The translations under genes were made by a program, and so were the position numbers. The notes under the pieces are model-generated. The model did not search any database, was not told where the DNA came from, and was given only the letters and a program-made list of their open reading frames with translations. DNA of 34,716 nt from Sphingopyxis sp. RIFCSPHIGHO2_12_FULL_65_19 (GTDB taxonomy: Bacteria; Pseudomonadota; Alphaproteobacteria; Sphingomonadales; Sphingomonadaceae): the NCBI RefSeq assembly GCF_001830555.1, contig NZ_MIAM01000005.1, positions 5,097-39,812 of the forward strand, read 5' to 3'. Positions within the stretch are counted from its first letter, which is position 1. Each line of letters begins with the position of its first letter. Shown here piece by piece: positions 18,077 to 27,049 of the stretch.

Positions 18077-19061
18077 GTGGCTTTACGAAGCCGGGATCGG
18101 CGAGGCGCGCGCCGCTTTGGTCGACGATGGCGAGATTGTCGAAGCACGGATCGAGCGCGAAGGCGAGGGGCCGCGCCCGGGCGCGATCCTTGCGGCGCGG
18201 CTGGTCGACGTCGGACGCGGCGGCAAGGGGGCGCTGGTCGCGCTCGACTGGCCCGGCACGCCGCACGCGACAGTGGCCGAAATCTCCAGCACGACCGCTA
18301 TTGGCGCCGCGCTGTTGGTCGAAGTCACCCGCATGGCGTTGCGCGAACGCGGGCGCGATAAACCTGCGCGCGCGCGCCTGGCCGAACCCGGCGCCGTCGC
18401 GGCGGCGGGCCCTGACCTGCGCGCCCGCATCGCGGCGACCGGCATCGCTGTCGTCGATGTGCGGCCGACCGACACCGACCGGCTCGAACAGGCAGGGTGG
18501 AGCGAATTGATCGATTGTGTCCGCGAAGGGCACTGGCCGTTCACGGGCGGAGCCCTGTGGGTCGATGCGACCCCCGCGATGGTGCTGATCGACATCGATG
18601 GGGAGGGCGATGCGCTGACCGTGGCAAAAGCGGGCGCGCGGGCCGCCGCGGCGCTCATCCGGCGTTGCGACATCGGGGGATCGATCGCGATCGATTTTCC
18701 CTCGCTGCCCGATCGCGCCGGTCGGCATGCGGTCGACGCCGCGGTCGATGCCGCGCTGTCGACGCCTTTCGAGCGAACCGCGGTCAACGGTTTTGGCCTG
18801 ATGCAGATCATCCGCCGCCGCGAACGCCCGTCATTGATCGAACAGGTCCGCCTCGACCCGGTCGCGACCGACGCCGCGCTGTTGCTGCGCCAGGCGGAAC
18901 GCGCGGTCGGCACGGGCGTATTGACCTTGACCGCACGCGACGCTGTCATCGCGCGGATCATGGCCCACCCGGACTGGGTAGAGACGCTGCAAGCCCGCAC
19001 CGGCCGCGCGGTCAAGCTGGTCGTCGATCCGACCGTGAAAGGAGCGGGCCATGCCCAGTAA
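18069..19061 (+). CDS. Short RNase E/G family homologue
   Basis: A 330-residue protein starting at TTG 18069, 8 bp inside the maf gene. The N terminus (LYEAGIGEARAALVDDGEIVEARIE) and GAILAARLVDVGRGGKGALV resemble the start and S1-like part of RNase G. The catalytic core is recognisable: VLIDIDGEG aligns with the VIDIN motif of RNase E, and CDIGGSIAIDFPSL with the second aspartate motif, so the metal aspartates D175 and D209 are kept while the usual Asn is Asp177. GFGLMQIIRRRERPSL matches the family GLxxxTRxR end. It is much shorter than RNase G (about 490 residues) and the CPxC zinc link is missing. It may be a reduced RNase or may have another RNA-related role. Confidence 0.8.
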   Translation: MAEWLYEAGIGEARAALVDDGEIVEARIEREGEGPRPGAILAARLVDVGRGGKGALVALDWPGTPHATVAEISSTTAIGAALLVEVTRMALRERGRDKPARARLAEPGAVAAAGPDLRARIAATGIAVVDVRPTDTDRLEQAGWSELIDCVREGHWPFTGGALWVDATPAMVLIDIDGEGDALTVAKAGARAAAALIRRCDIGGSIAIDFPSLPDRAGRHAVDAAVDAALSTPFERTAVNGFGLMQIIRRRERPSLIEQVRLDPVATDAALLLRQAERAVGTGVLTLTARDAVIARIMAHPDWVETLQARTGRAVKLVVDPTVKGAGHAQ

Positions 19062-19233
19062 ATCCCCGCGCTGTCCGCTGTGCGGCAAAGCGCGCGACGC
19101 CGAATTCAAACCCTTTTGCAGCCGCGGTTGCCGCGATCGCGATCTCCTCAACTGGTTCGGCGAGGGCTATCGCGTACCCGCCGATCAGGCACCCGATGGC
19201 ACGGCGGACGAGGATCGTTTTGACGAGGGATAA
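19051..19233 (+). CDS. yacG: DNA gyrase inhibitor YacG (zinc-binding)
   Basis: A 60-residue protein with the four zinc cysteines in the family spacing: C8 and C11 (CPLCG), C23 and C27 (FCSRGC), followed by RDLLNWFGEGYRVP. YacG binds GyrB and inhibits gyrase. The ATG lies 11 bp inside the end of the RNase E/G-like gene. The C-terminal tail is acidic, as is usual. Confidence 0.95.
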   Translation: MPSKSPRCPLCGKARDAEFKPFCSRGCRDRDLLNWFGEGYRVPADQAPDGTADEDRFDEG

Positions 19234-19250
19234 ATCCCGAATAAAGGTGC

Positions 19251-19279
19251 TGGACAGGACGCAAAGCCCTGCCTATAGC
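19251..19279 (+). promoter_or_regulatory. Promoter of tRNA-Phe
   Basis: TGGACA at 19251-19256 and TATAGC at 19274-19279 are separated by 17 bp, a good housekeeping sigma-factor pair. It lies 39 bp upstream of the mature tRNA 5' end, leaving a short leader. Confidence 0.6.
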
Positions 19280-19317
19280 CGCCGCTCGCCAGCGCGGCCG
19301 ACCGGCCGACGCGGTTC

Positions 19318-19393
19318 GCCTGGGTAGCTCAGTTGGTAGAGCATGCGACTGAAAATCGCAGTGTCGGCGGTTCGATCCCGTCCCCAGGCACCA
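19318..19393 (+). tRNA. tRNA-Phe (GAA)
   Basis: A 76-nt tRNA with encoded CCA. The acceptor stem pairs GCCTGGG with CCCAGGC, the D arm is GCTCAGTTGGTAGAGC, the anticodon stem TGCGA/TCGCA encloses the loop CTGAAAA with anticodon GAA, and the T arm holds GGTTCGATCC. All universally conserved positions seem normal. Confidence 0.97.
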
Positions 19394-19511
19394 CCTTCCT
19401 TACAGTGTGAACGCGCTTTTGGATGACGGTATCGCTCCGCCTGCCGTAGCGTAAACTGTTGCTTTTGTGCCACTAATCGACAGAAAAGCTGGGTCTTCAC
19501 GCGCGCGCGCG

Positions 19512-19539
19512 TTGACGCGGCGGGTCGGTGCGTTAGAGC
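19512..19539 (+). promoter_or_regulatory. Candidate promoter of the first TonB-dependent receptor gene
   Basis: TTGACG at 19512-19517 is followed after 16 bp by TAGAGC at 19534-19539. It lies 73 bp upstream of the receptor start. An alternating purine-pyrimidine CG tract (19498-19511) abuts the -35 box. Confidence 0.35.
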
Positions 19540-19611
19540 GGCCGTTCACTGCCGGGCATCTCCCGAAAAGCTTTCAGCTACGCCCGGACGGTTTTGGAGA
19601 GAGAGATCATC

Positions 19612-22236
19612 ATGACTTTGCGCAACATGTTGTTGGGCGCCACGATGCTGTGCGCCGCCGCCACCCCCGTCCACGCCTTTGCCCAGGATGCCGCCGCTGC
19701 CCCCGCCGACGATGCGGCCGTCGCGACCGACGACACCGATTATGGCAACGACATCATCGTCACCGCGAGCAAGCGTTCGCAGACGTTGCAGGACACTCCC
19801 GTCGCGGTGTCGGTTACGTCGGCAGCGCAGCTGGAGGAATCGCAGATCCGCGACCTGATCGACCTGCAATCGTCGGTCCCCAGCCTTCGTGTCTCGCAGC
19901 TCCAGTCGAGCGCCAACACCAACTTCATCATCCGCGGTTTCGGCAACGGCGCCAACAATGCCGGTATCGAACCGTCGGTCGGCGTGTTCATCGACGGCGT
20001 GTACCGCTCGCGTTCGGCGGCCCAGATCGGCGACCTTCCGAATGTCGAGCGCATCGAAGTGCTGCGCGGCCCCCAGTCGACCTTGTTCGGCAAGAATGCT
20101 TCGGCGGGTGTCATCAGCATCGTCACGCAGAAGCCGCAGTATGACTTCGGCGGATCGGCCGAAGTCACCTATGGCAATTATAACGCCATCACCGTCAAGG
20201 GCGACGTCACCGGCCCGATCAGCGACACGGTCGCCTTCTCGATCGGCGGCAGCTATAACCGCCGCGACGGTTATGCGCAGGACCTGAACCTCGACACCGA
20301 CGTCAATGATCGCAATCGTTGGGGCGTGCGCGGCCAGTTGCTGTTCGAGCCGACCGATGCGCTGTCGATCCGACTGATCGGCGATTATGACAAGATCGAC
20401 GAAAATTGCTGCATCGCGGGCAATGTCATCGCCGGCCCGACCGTTGCGATTACCAACGCGCTCGCCGGTGGTCCCAGCGTCGATGCGAACAATCCCTTCT
20501 CCTACGACGTCTACAACAACTTCCTGTCGTCGAACGAGATCGAGAATTACGGCGGTTCGGCGCAGATCGACTATGATCTCGGCAACCTCGCGCTCACTTC
20601 GATCTCGGCCTATCGCAAGGTCCAGGCCGACACGAACCAGGATTCGGACTTCACCGCCGCCGACCTGATCGGTGAAAAGAGCGACAATGTCGGCATCGAC
20701 ACCTTCACGCAGGAAATCCGGCTGACGTCCGATTTCGACGGTCCGATCAACTTCCTGCTCGGCGGTTATTATTTCAATGAGAAGGTCGATCAGACCAGCG
20801 CGATCAGGTTTGGGACCGATTTCCGTCCCTATGGCAACGTGCTGATCCAGGCCGCCAGTGGCGGCGCGCTGAACGTCGATCTGCTCGAAGGCACGCTCGG
20901 CGCGCTCGAAGGCAATCCGGCGAAATATGTCGGCCAGTTCTTCCGTGCGGGCACCGGGCTCGACGAAGGCTATGAGATGAAGAACGAGGCTTTCTCGATC
21001 TTCGGCACCGTCGATTTCGAGGTCACCGATCGCCTGACGCTGACCGTGGGCGGCAATTATACCAAGGACCGCAAGCGTTTCTCGACCGACGTTGTCAGCA
21101 GCGATGTCTTTTCGGGCATCAACCTTGACGCCGCGGCCTATGCGCCGTTCCGCAACCAGCTCTTGCTTGGCGGTGCGTTGCAGCAGGCTGGCGTCAATCC
21201 CAACAATCCGGCCGCAGTGGCCGCATTTGCGACCAACCCTGCGACCGCTCCGATCTTTCAGCAGTTCGTCGCCTTTGCCAACGCCAATCAGAACAACCCT
21301 GCGGCGAACCCGCTCAATGGGCTGAAGGCGTTCCAGTTCCTGCCGCCTTTCCTCAACGTTCCCAATGCGGTCGAAAGCGGCAAGACGAACGACGGCGACT
21401 TCTCGTACAGCGTTCGCGCCGCTTATGAGCTGACCGACACGGTCAACATCTATGCGACCTATGCCACGGGCTTCAAGGCGAGCTCGATCAACCTGTCGCG
21501 CGACAGCCGTCCGACCGCCGCCGACCTGCCCGCGATCATCTCCGGCGGTCTCGGTGTTCCGAACCTCGTGTCGGGTTCGCGCTTTGCCAACCCGGAAGAA
21601 TCGACGGTTTATGAGTTCGGCCTGAAGGGCCAGTGGGACGTCGCCGCCGTGAACGTCGCGGTGTTCAAGCAGTCGATCAAGGGCTTCCAGTCGAACGTCT
21701 TCACGGGCACCGGCTTTGCGCTCGCGAACGCCGGCAAGCAGTCGACCTTCGGGATCGAGTTCGACGGTTCGGTGCGTCCGGTCGACGGCCTCACCCTGAC
21801 GCTGGCGGCGACCTATCTCGACGCCAAATATGACAGCTTCATCAATTCGGCGTTCGGCGACATCTCGGGCACCACGCCCGCGGGCATCCCCGAATTGTCG
21901 CTGTCGATGGGCGGCACCTATACCTATGAGTTTGCCGGCGGGACCAAGGCGATCGCGCATGTCGATTACAGCTATGAAAGCCCGGTCCAGATCGTCGAGG
22001 GCCTGTCGGGCTTCCCGGCCAGCGTCGCGCAGAATCTGAAGCGCGAAGTCAATTCGCTGAACGCGTCGTTCACGGTCCGACTGACCAACGGGCTCGACGT
22101 TGGCGTATGGGGCCGCAACCTCACCAATGCGCAATATCTGACGACGATCTTCCCGGCCGTTGCCCAGGCGGGCAGCGTCTCGGGATATCCGAGCCAGCCG
22201 CGCACCTATGGCGGCACCGTTCGCTTCAAATTCTGA
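19612..22236 (+). CDS. TonB-dependent outer-membrane receptor
   Basis: An 874-residue receptor. The signal peptide ends near HAFAQ (residues 21-25). A TonB-box-like NDIIVTASKR lies at 47-55, and the plug domain (about 60-180) includes FIIRGFGNGANN, VFIDGVYRSR and VLRGPQSTLFGKNASAGV. The rest is the 22-stranded barrel, ending GGTVRFKF with a terminal Phe. It belongs to the large sphingomonad receptor group that imports oligosaccharides, aromatic compounds or siderophores using TonB energy; the substrate cannot be told. ATG 19612 is preceded by GGAGAGAGAG; a TTG at 19594 in frame is less likely. It is convergent with a second receptor gene. Confidence 0.93.
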   Translation: MTLRNMLLGATMLCAAATPVHAFAQDAAAAPADDAAVATDDTDYGNDIIVTASKRSQTLQDTPVAVSVTSAAQLEESQIRDLIDLQSSVPSLRVSQLQSSANTNFIIRGFGNGANNAGIEPSVGVFIDGVYRSRSAAQIGDLPNVERIEVLRGPQSTLFGKNASAGVISIVTQKPQYDFGGSAEVTYGNYNAITVKGDVTGPISDTVAFSIGGSYNRRDGYAQDLNLDTDVNDRNRWGVRGQLLFEPTDALSIRLIGDYDKIDENCCIAGNVIAGPTVAITNALAGGPSVDANNPFSYDVYNNFLSSNEIENYGGSAQIDYDLGNLALTSISAYRKVQADTNQDSDFTAADLIGEKSDNVGIDTFTQEIRLTSDFDGPINFLLGGYYFNEKVDQTSAIRFGTDFRPYGNVLIQAASGGALNVDLLEGTLGALEGNPAKYVGQFFRAGTGLDEGYEMKNEAFSIFGTVDFEVTDRLTLTVGGNYTKDRKRFSTDVVSSDVFSGINLDAAAYAPFRNQLLLGGALQQAGVNPNNPAAVAAFATNPATAPIFQQFVAFANANQNNPAANPLNGLKAFQFLPPFLNVPNAVESGKTNDGDFSYSVRAAYELTDTVNIYATYATGFKASSINLSRDSRPTAADLPAIISGGLGVPNLVSGSRFANPEESTVYEFGLKGQWDVAAVNVAVFKQSIKGFQSNVFTGTGFALANAGKQSTFGIEFDGSVRPVDGLTLTLAATYLDAKYDSFINSAFGDISGTTPAGIPELSLSMGGTYTYEFAGGTKAIAHVDYSYESPVQIVEGLSGFPASVAQNLKREVNSLNASFTVRLTNGLDVGVWGRNLTNAQYLTTIFPAVAQAGSVSGYPSQPRTYGGTVRFKF

Positions 22237-22291
22237 TTGCCGCGTGGGCCGGGGCTTTGTCGCCCCGGCGCCGCGACGCGCAACGGACATA

Positions 22292-22332
22292 AAAGAACCC
22301 CGGCCTCTCCATGGAGAGGCCGGGGCTTTTTT
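22292..22332. terminator. Bidirectional rho-independent terminator
   Basis: A perfect 13-bp inverted repeat (CCCCGGCCTCTCC at 22298-22310, GGAGAGGCCGGGG at 22313-22325) encloses only 2 bases. It is flanked by an A-rich run on the left and six Ts on the right (22327-22332), so it can work for both convergent receptor genes. Confidence 0.92.
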
Positions 22333-22353
22333 GTCGGCGTTGCGTTTTGGACG

Positions 22354-25339
22354 TTAGAACTTCACGCCGGCCGCGATGCCGTAACGGCGCGGTTCGAGGG
22401 TGAAGATGTTGGTGTAGTTACCCGACGATTGGTCGGTGATGTAGAGCCCCGTGACGCTGTTGGCGTCGAAGAGGTTCTGGATGAAGCCTTTGACATACCA
22501 TTTGTCGTCGGCACCGTTCAGCTGGAGCTGGGCGTTGACCTGGGCATAGCCCTTGATCCGGTTGACGTTGCCGTTGAAAATGCTGCCATAGCTTTCACCC
22601 GTATAGGCCATGTCGACACGCGGGACGAGGGTCATGCCGCCGTCGCCCAGCCGGGCCGTATATTGCACGCCCGCGCTGAACTTGTAGTTCGGTGCCTGCG
22701 GCAACTGGTTGCCCTTGATGTTGACCGGCACGCCGGCGGAGAAATATTCGATCCCCCCGAACGTCGCCGGGGCGAGACCCGCGCCGGCGAACGCCCCGGC
22801 CGCTGCCGCTTCCATCACCGAACAGATGCTGAACGCACCCGTCGAAGCAATGCCGCCGTCCGCCGGGAAGGTCGTCGTCGGTTGCAAGCCGGCACCCGCC
22901 TGAACGCCCGGGACAAAGCCGCCGTTGATGACCTGCTGGACCCCGTTCACAAAGGCGTTGACCCCCGCGGCGTTGCCCGACGTCGATGCCACTGCGCAGT
23001 TCGCGGCGTTGGTGATGTCCTTGATGATCACCGCGTCGCTGCGGCCACCGCCAAAGTCACGCGGGTTGCTGGTGAATTTATCGTCGGTCACCTTGCTGTG
23101 CAGGTAGCTGAAGCCGAGGTTGACGACGACGTCGGGATCGGGCCGCACGATCGCTTCGGCCTCGAAGCCATAGATGTCGGCGCTGACATTGTCGTTGACC
23201 GCGGTACGCGCGACGATCTTGCTGAGCTGAAGATCCTTATATTTATAATAGAAGGCGGTGAGGTTCAGCTGAAGCGCGCCATTACCGAAGGTGTTTTTCG
23301 ACCCGATTTCAAATGCATCGACCTGTTCGGGTCGGAAGCTTTCGGGCACCTCGAAAATCGGCTGGAGCGGCGGGTTGATCCCGCCCGATTTATAGCCGCG
23401 CGAATAGGACGCGTAGAGAAGATTGTCCTCGGTCAGCTTGAAGTCGAGCACCGCGCGGCCGGTCAGCTTGTTGAACTTCACCGTCCGGGCCTGGATGATC
23501 TGATTGCCCGGCGTGCCCGGATCCGCATCGAACGACCCGACGAAGGGCGAATCAAAAGCGCTGCCGGTGCCGCCATGCGGCGCGAGGAAGCTCGCCAGCG
23601 TCGACCGCGCGGTCACGCTCTTCTTGTCATTATTGTATCGCAAGCCCGCGGTCAGTTTCAGCCGATCGCTGAACTCGAAATAGGCTTCACCGAACAGGCC
23701 GTAAGAGGTGATCTTCAGATCGTCGGTGTTGTTGCGGAAGAAGGGCGTGGCGAGGAACGACGGCGGCAATGGGCCGCCGGCCGCGGGCGGGTTGGTCGCC
23801 GCGGTGAACGCGCCGAGCACGCCGGTCAGATAGTCGATCGGGAAAGCGTTCACATAATAGCTGTTCTCGGTCAGGTGATAATCGGCATAAATGCCGCCGA
23901 CGAGGAAGTTGAACGGTCCGTCGAGGTCGCTCGACAAGATGCCTTCGACCGACCAGCTGCTGTTATACTGGTTCGACCGGTCGAACTGGAGCGACTGGTC
24001 GCTACAGATTTTGTTGCCGCCATAGCTGCCGTAGCCGCTTTCCTCGGCCAGCGAGGTGCAAAGCTGCCCGGTCGGGCCATTGGGGATGATCGCCGCAGCG
24101 ACCGGCGCGAAATAGGGCGTAAACCCGGCGCCCAGCGCGCCGTTTGCGGCCGCCTGCAACGTCGCGAGGCCGCCGGCATAGAGCGCGCGGTTGCCGACAT
24201 TGCTGTTTATAGTCCTGCGACGCGTCGAGCTTGACCTTCTGATACTGGCCCGACACCTGAAGCGACACGGGCCCGAAATTATGCTCGACCTGGCCCTGCA
24301 ACGTCAGCTCGCTGGTGAAATAGCTCGGCGTATAGGCCGTATTCACCTCGCGCGGATCGGACGGGATCGTCGTATTGGCATAGACGTCGGGGCCGTAGAG
24401 GCTGCCGAGCGCAAAGGCCTGTGGAATGCCGCGGATCGCGAGGAATTCGCGCGACGTCAGCGCGGCGGTGAAGGTCGCGTTGCCGTTGAACGGCGAATTG
24501 TCGAGACGGCTGTTCAAACAGCCGAGAATGCCGGTCGGGTCGCGTTGGCACAGCTGTTTCTGGATGCGCGTGCGCTGGTCCTTTTCGCGGAAATAGGATG
24601 CGAGCAGGTCGATCGTGGTATCGGGCGACGGTTCCCAGCGCAGCGAGCCGCGGACCGAATAAAGGTCGCGGTCGTCGATCCGCGTGCCGAGGAAGCTGTT
24701 CTTCGTATAGCCGTCGCGGTTGAGATAGATGCCGGCGACGCGCAGCGCCATCGTGTCGCCCAAGGGGATGTTGACCATCGCCTTGCCCTTCATGGAATCA
24801 TAATTTCCATATTCGGCTTCGGCCGCGGCCTCGAAGGTCCCGAGTTTCGGTTTCGCGGTGATCACGTTGACCACGCCCGAGGTCGCGTTGCGTCCGAACA
24901 GCGTTCCTTGCGGTCCGCGCAGCACTTCGATGCGTTCGAGGTCGAAAAATTCGGTTTCAAACAGGCGGGTCGAAAACAGCGGGTCGCCGTTCAGGTGGAT
25001 CGCGGTCGCACTGTCGCAGGTCGTGCCGACGCACAGATCGCCGATGCCGCGGATCGTAAAGCTGGCGCCGGTGAAGTTGGTCTTGGTGAAGGTGACGTTG
25101 GGCAGGGTCAGCTGAAGATCGGACGGGGTCTTGATCTGCTGCGCCTCCAGGGCCTCGGTCGAGAAGGCGCTGACCGCGATCGGCACGTCTTGCAGACGTT
25201 CCGACTGGCGCTGCGCCGTGACGACGATTTCGCCGCCAAAGGCATCGCGTTCCACTTCCTCCGCCGCGTCCTGCGCAAATGCCGGTGTCGCCACCGTCAT
25301 TGCAAGGATCGACGTTCCGATCAGTGCCTTGAACTTCAT
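22354..25339 (-). pseudogene. TonB-dependent receptor, split by a one-base frameshift
   Basis: The two halves of one receptor lie in different frames. The 5' part (25339 down to about 24209) has a signal peptide ending TPAFAQ, a TonB-box-like GGEIVVTAQRQ, and the plug motifs FTIRGIGDL and VLRGPQGTLFGRNATSGV. The 3' part (about 24205 down to 22354) holds the barrel, ending RRYGIAAGVKF. At TTT 24206-24208 (AAA on the coding strand, in TATAAACAGC) removing one base restores a smooth reading, QDYNSNVGNRALYAGGL. The total span is 2986 nt, exactly one more than the 995 codons of an intact 994-residue receptor. A good ribosome site, GGGAGG, precedes ATG 25339. It is either a recent pseudogene or a sequencing error; the rest of both frames shows no other damage. 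Confidence 0.88.
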
Positions 25340-25776
25340 CTATAGCCTCCCTTTTTCGATCCCGCGCGATGCGGGGCCGCCCAATTTCAAATTGTGGTAA
25401 GGGGAGGGGAAACGACCAGACATGGCAAAGGGCGCCGGGCCGAAACGGCCACGTGCCCTTGTGTATCCCACTTGCCAGCTGTGCTGGTCATCGTCCTCTC
25501 CCACCGGCGTCGGGGATTACGCCGGCCTCTCCGGATCACGACCCGCTTAGGCGAGTTCTGTAATGCAAGGTGAAGGTGCGCCGAGTTGACGAAAGCGTCA
25601 AGTCACTTGTTTGGCCCAAAAAAGGACGCGAAACTGCGCCTATTCGGAAAGTGAAAAAGTCAAGTTTCCGCAACGTAAACTTCATTGGCGGGCATAAATT
25701 CTTCTTGTCCGGCCCTTGCTTATCGGCTCTGGCACGACGAAATGTGCGACATGATGGCAACAGTGAAGGCGGGGCA
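25340..25776. promoter_or_regulatory. 437-bp divergent intergenic region with hairpin-rich receptor leader
   Basis: No gene is seen. The half next to the receptor contains three successive hairpins: 25429-25459 (AGGGC...GCCCT with inner GGCCG/CGGCC), 25475-25487 (CCAGC-TGT-GCTGG) and 25504-25525 (CCGGCGT/ACGCCGG), each easily formed in the receptor's transcript. The half next to folE (about 25600-25700) is AT-rich and probably carries the folE promoter, but no clear -35/-10 pair was found. An in-frame codon at 25570 would extend folE by 69 residues; the extension has no family similarity and is rejected. Confidence 0.45.
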
Positions 25777-26379
25777 ATGAGCGAGGACAAGACCGAGTTG
25801 GGGCCGGACGGCAAGGTGATCGTGCCCGACCATGTTGCGGACGCCGTGCGGACGTTGATCGAATGGGCGGGCGACGATCCGGCGCGCGAAGGACTGTTGG
25901 ACACGCCGCGCCGCGTTGCGCGCGCGTGGAAGGAATATTGCAGCGGCTATGCCGACGACCCGTCGATCCACCTGTCGCGCACGTTCGAGGAAGTCGGCGG
26001 ATATGACGAGCTGGTGCTGCTGAAGGATATTCCGTTCCAGTCGCACTGCGAACATCATATGGCGCCGATCACCGGCAAGGCATCGATCGCCTATATGCCG
26101 CGCGACCGCGTCGTCGGTATTTCCAAACTCGCGCGCGTGCTCAATGGCTATGCCCGGCGGTTGCAGGTGCAGGAGCGACTGACTGCCGATGTCGCCCGCT
26201 GTATCTGGGACAATCTGCACCCGCATGGCGTCGCGGTGGTCATCGACGCCCAGCACGGCTGCATGACCGGACGCGGGGTGCGCACCCCCGGCGTCGGAAT
26301 GGTGACGAGCCGCCTGCTCGGTTGTTTCCTCGACGACCAGCGCAGCCGCAAGGAAGTGCTGAGCCTGATGGGCTATTGA
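25777..26379 (+). CDS. folE: GTP cyclohydrolase I
   Basis: A 200-residue type I enzyme that turns GTP into 7,8-dihydroneopterin triphosphate, the first step to folate and other pterins. The zinc ligands are Cys91 and His94 in SHCEHHM and Cys162 in QHGCMTG. LLDTPRRVARAWKE, GISKLARVLNGYARRLQVQERLT and HPHGVAVVIDAQHGCM are family signatures, and the protein ends in the usual RKEVLSLMGY. ATG 25777 follows AAGGCGGGGC. It is a single gene between the divergent receptor and the convergent dioxygenase pair. Confidence 0.97.
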   Translation: MSEDKTELGPDGKVIVPDHVADAVRTLIEWAGDDPAREGLLDTPRRVARAWKEYCSGYADDPSIHLSRTFEEVGGYDELVLLKDIPFQSHCEHHMAPITGKASIAYMPRDRVVGISKLARVLNGYARRLQVQERLTADVARCIWDNLHPHGVAVVIDAQHGCMTGRGVRTPGVGMVTSRLLGCFLDDQRSRKEVLSLMGY

Positions 26380-26392
26380 CCGATGGGCGGCC

Positions 26393-27049
26393 TCAGCGCC
26401 GCCACATGCGCAGCAGCTGATATTGGACCGCCTGCAACCGCGTGAAGTTGGCGGGGTCCATTGCCCCGCCCTCGATCGCGGCAATCTCGTTCAGTTCGTA
26501 CATCAAATTGCGGTGCGCGACGTCGGGGATCAGGCTCTGGATGAAGGTGATCGCGACCAGCCGTTCGCCGCGCGTCACCGGCTCGACCTCGTGCAGCGTG
26601 TGCGACGGGTAGACAACCGCGACGCCCGGCGCTTCCTTGAAGCGCAGGTCGGCGTTGCCGAGCTGCACATGCAAGGCGCCGCCGTCGTAATCGCCCGGGT
26701 CGTTCAGGAACACCGTGCAGCTGACGTCGGTTCGCAACTGGCCGTCGGGCAGGGGGATATAGGCAGCGTCGGGATGCAGCCCGTAGTGCATTCCCGGCGT
26801 GTAACGCGTCAGCAGCGGCGGCGCGATGCGCGCGGGGAAGGCGAAGGCCATGAAATCGGCATTCTGCACCATCGCATCGAGCAGAATCTTCGATGAGCGT
26901 TCATAGGCGCCGGCGTCGTGCAGCTGGAGGTTGTTCTTCACCGTCGAATGCGGGTTGCTGATCTTTCCGTCGACGAATTTGCCGCTGGCGGCAATCTCGC
27001 GCAGCGCGCGGACCGCGCCATCGTCGAGCAGCTGAACGAGCTTGAACAT
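26393..27049 (-). CDS. Fe2+-dependent dioxygenase, PKHD-type (PiuC/YbiX family)
   Basis: A 218-residue 2-oxoglutarate/Fe(II) dioxygenase. GMHYGLHPDAAY gives H92 and D94, LHEVEPVTRGERLVAITFIQS gives H153 and the 2-oxoglutarate arginine R163, so the active site is complete. Members of this family often sit next to TonB-dependent iron receptors (PiuC beside PiuA). Its ATG directly follows the TAG of the upstream sulfotransferase-like gene (TAGATG), so both are translated together. The ends of this gene and folE are 13 bp apart. The substrate is unknown. Confidence 0.88.
   Translation of the reverse strand: MFKLVQLLDDGAVRALREIAASGKFVDGKISNPHSTVKNNLQLHDAGAYERSSKILLDAMVQNADFMAFAFPARIAPPLLTRYTPGMHYGLHPDAAYIPLPDGQLRTDVSCTVFLNDPGDYDGGALHVQLGNADLRFKEAPGVAVVYPSHTLHEVEPVTRGERLVAITFIQSLIPDVAHRNLMYELNEIAAIEGGAMDPANFTRLQAVQYQLLRMWRR

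Noticed and set aside
19546..22290. A 914-codon open frame on the minus strand
   Set aside because: It lies opposite the TonB receptor gene, has low-complexity Arg/Asp/Val-rich sequence without a family pattern, and is a GC-driven shadow.
22237..24234. A 665-codon open frame on the plus strand
   Set aside because: It is antisense to the second TonB receptor, whose reading shows clear plug and barrel motifs; the + frame shows none.
22354..25339. Two separate receptor genes instead of one broken gene
   Set aside because: The 3' frame has no signal peptide or plug, the 5' frame has no barrel end, and the span is one base over a whole number of codons.
25340..25570. Cobalamin or glycine riboswitch
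   Set aside because: I looked for the conserved cores and found only scattered resemblance (GGAGAG-like segments); I cannot support a named family.
25570..25776. N-terminal extension of GTP cyclohydrolase I
   Set aside because: The extra 69 residues have no family similarity, and ATG 25777 has a good ribosome site and gives the normal length.
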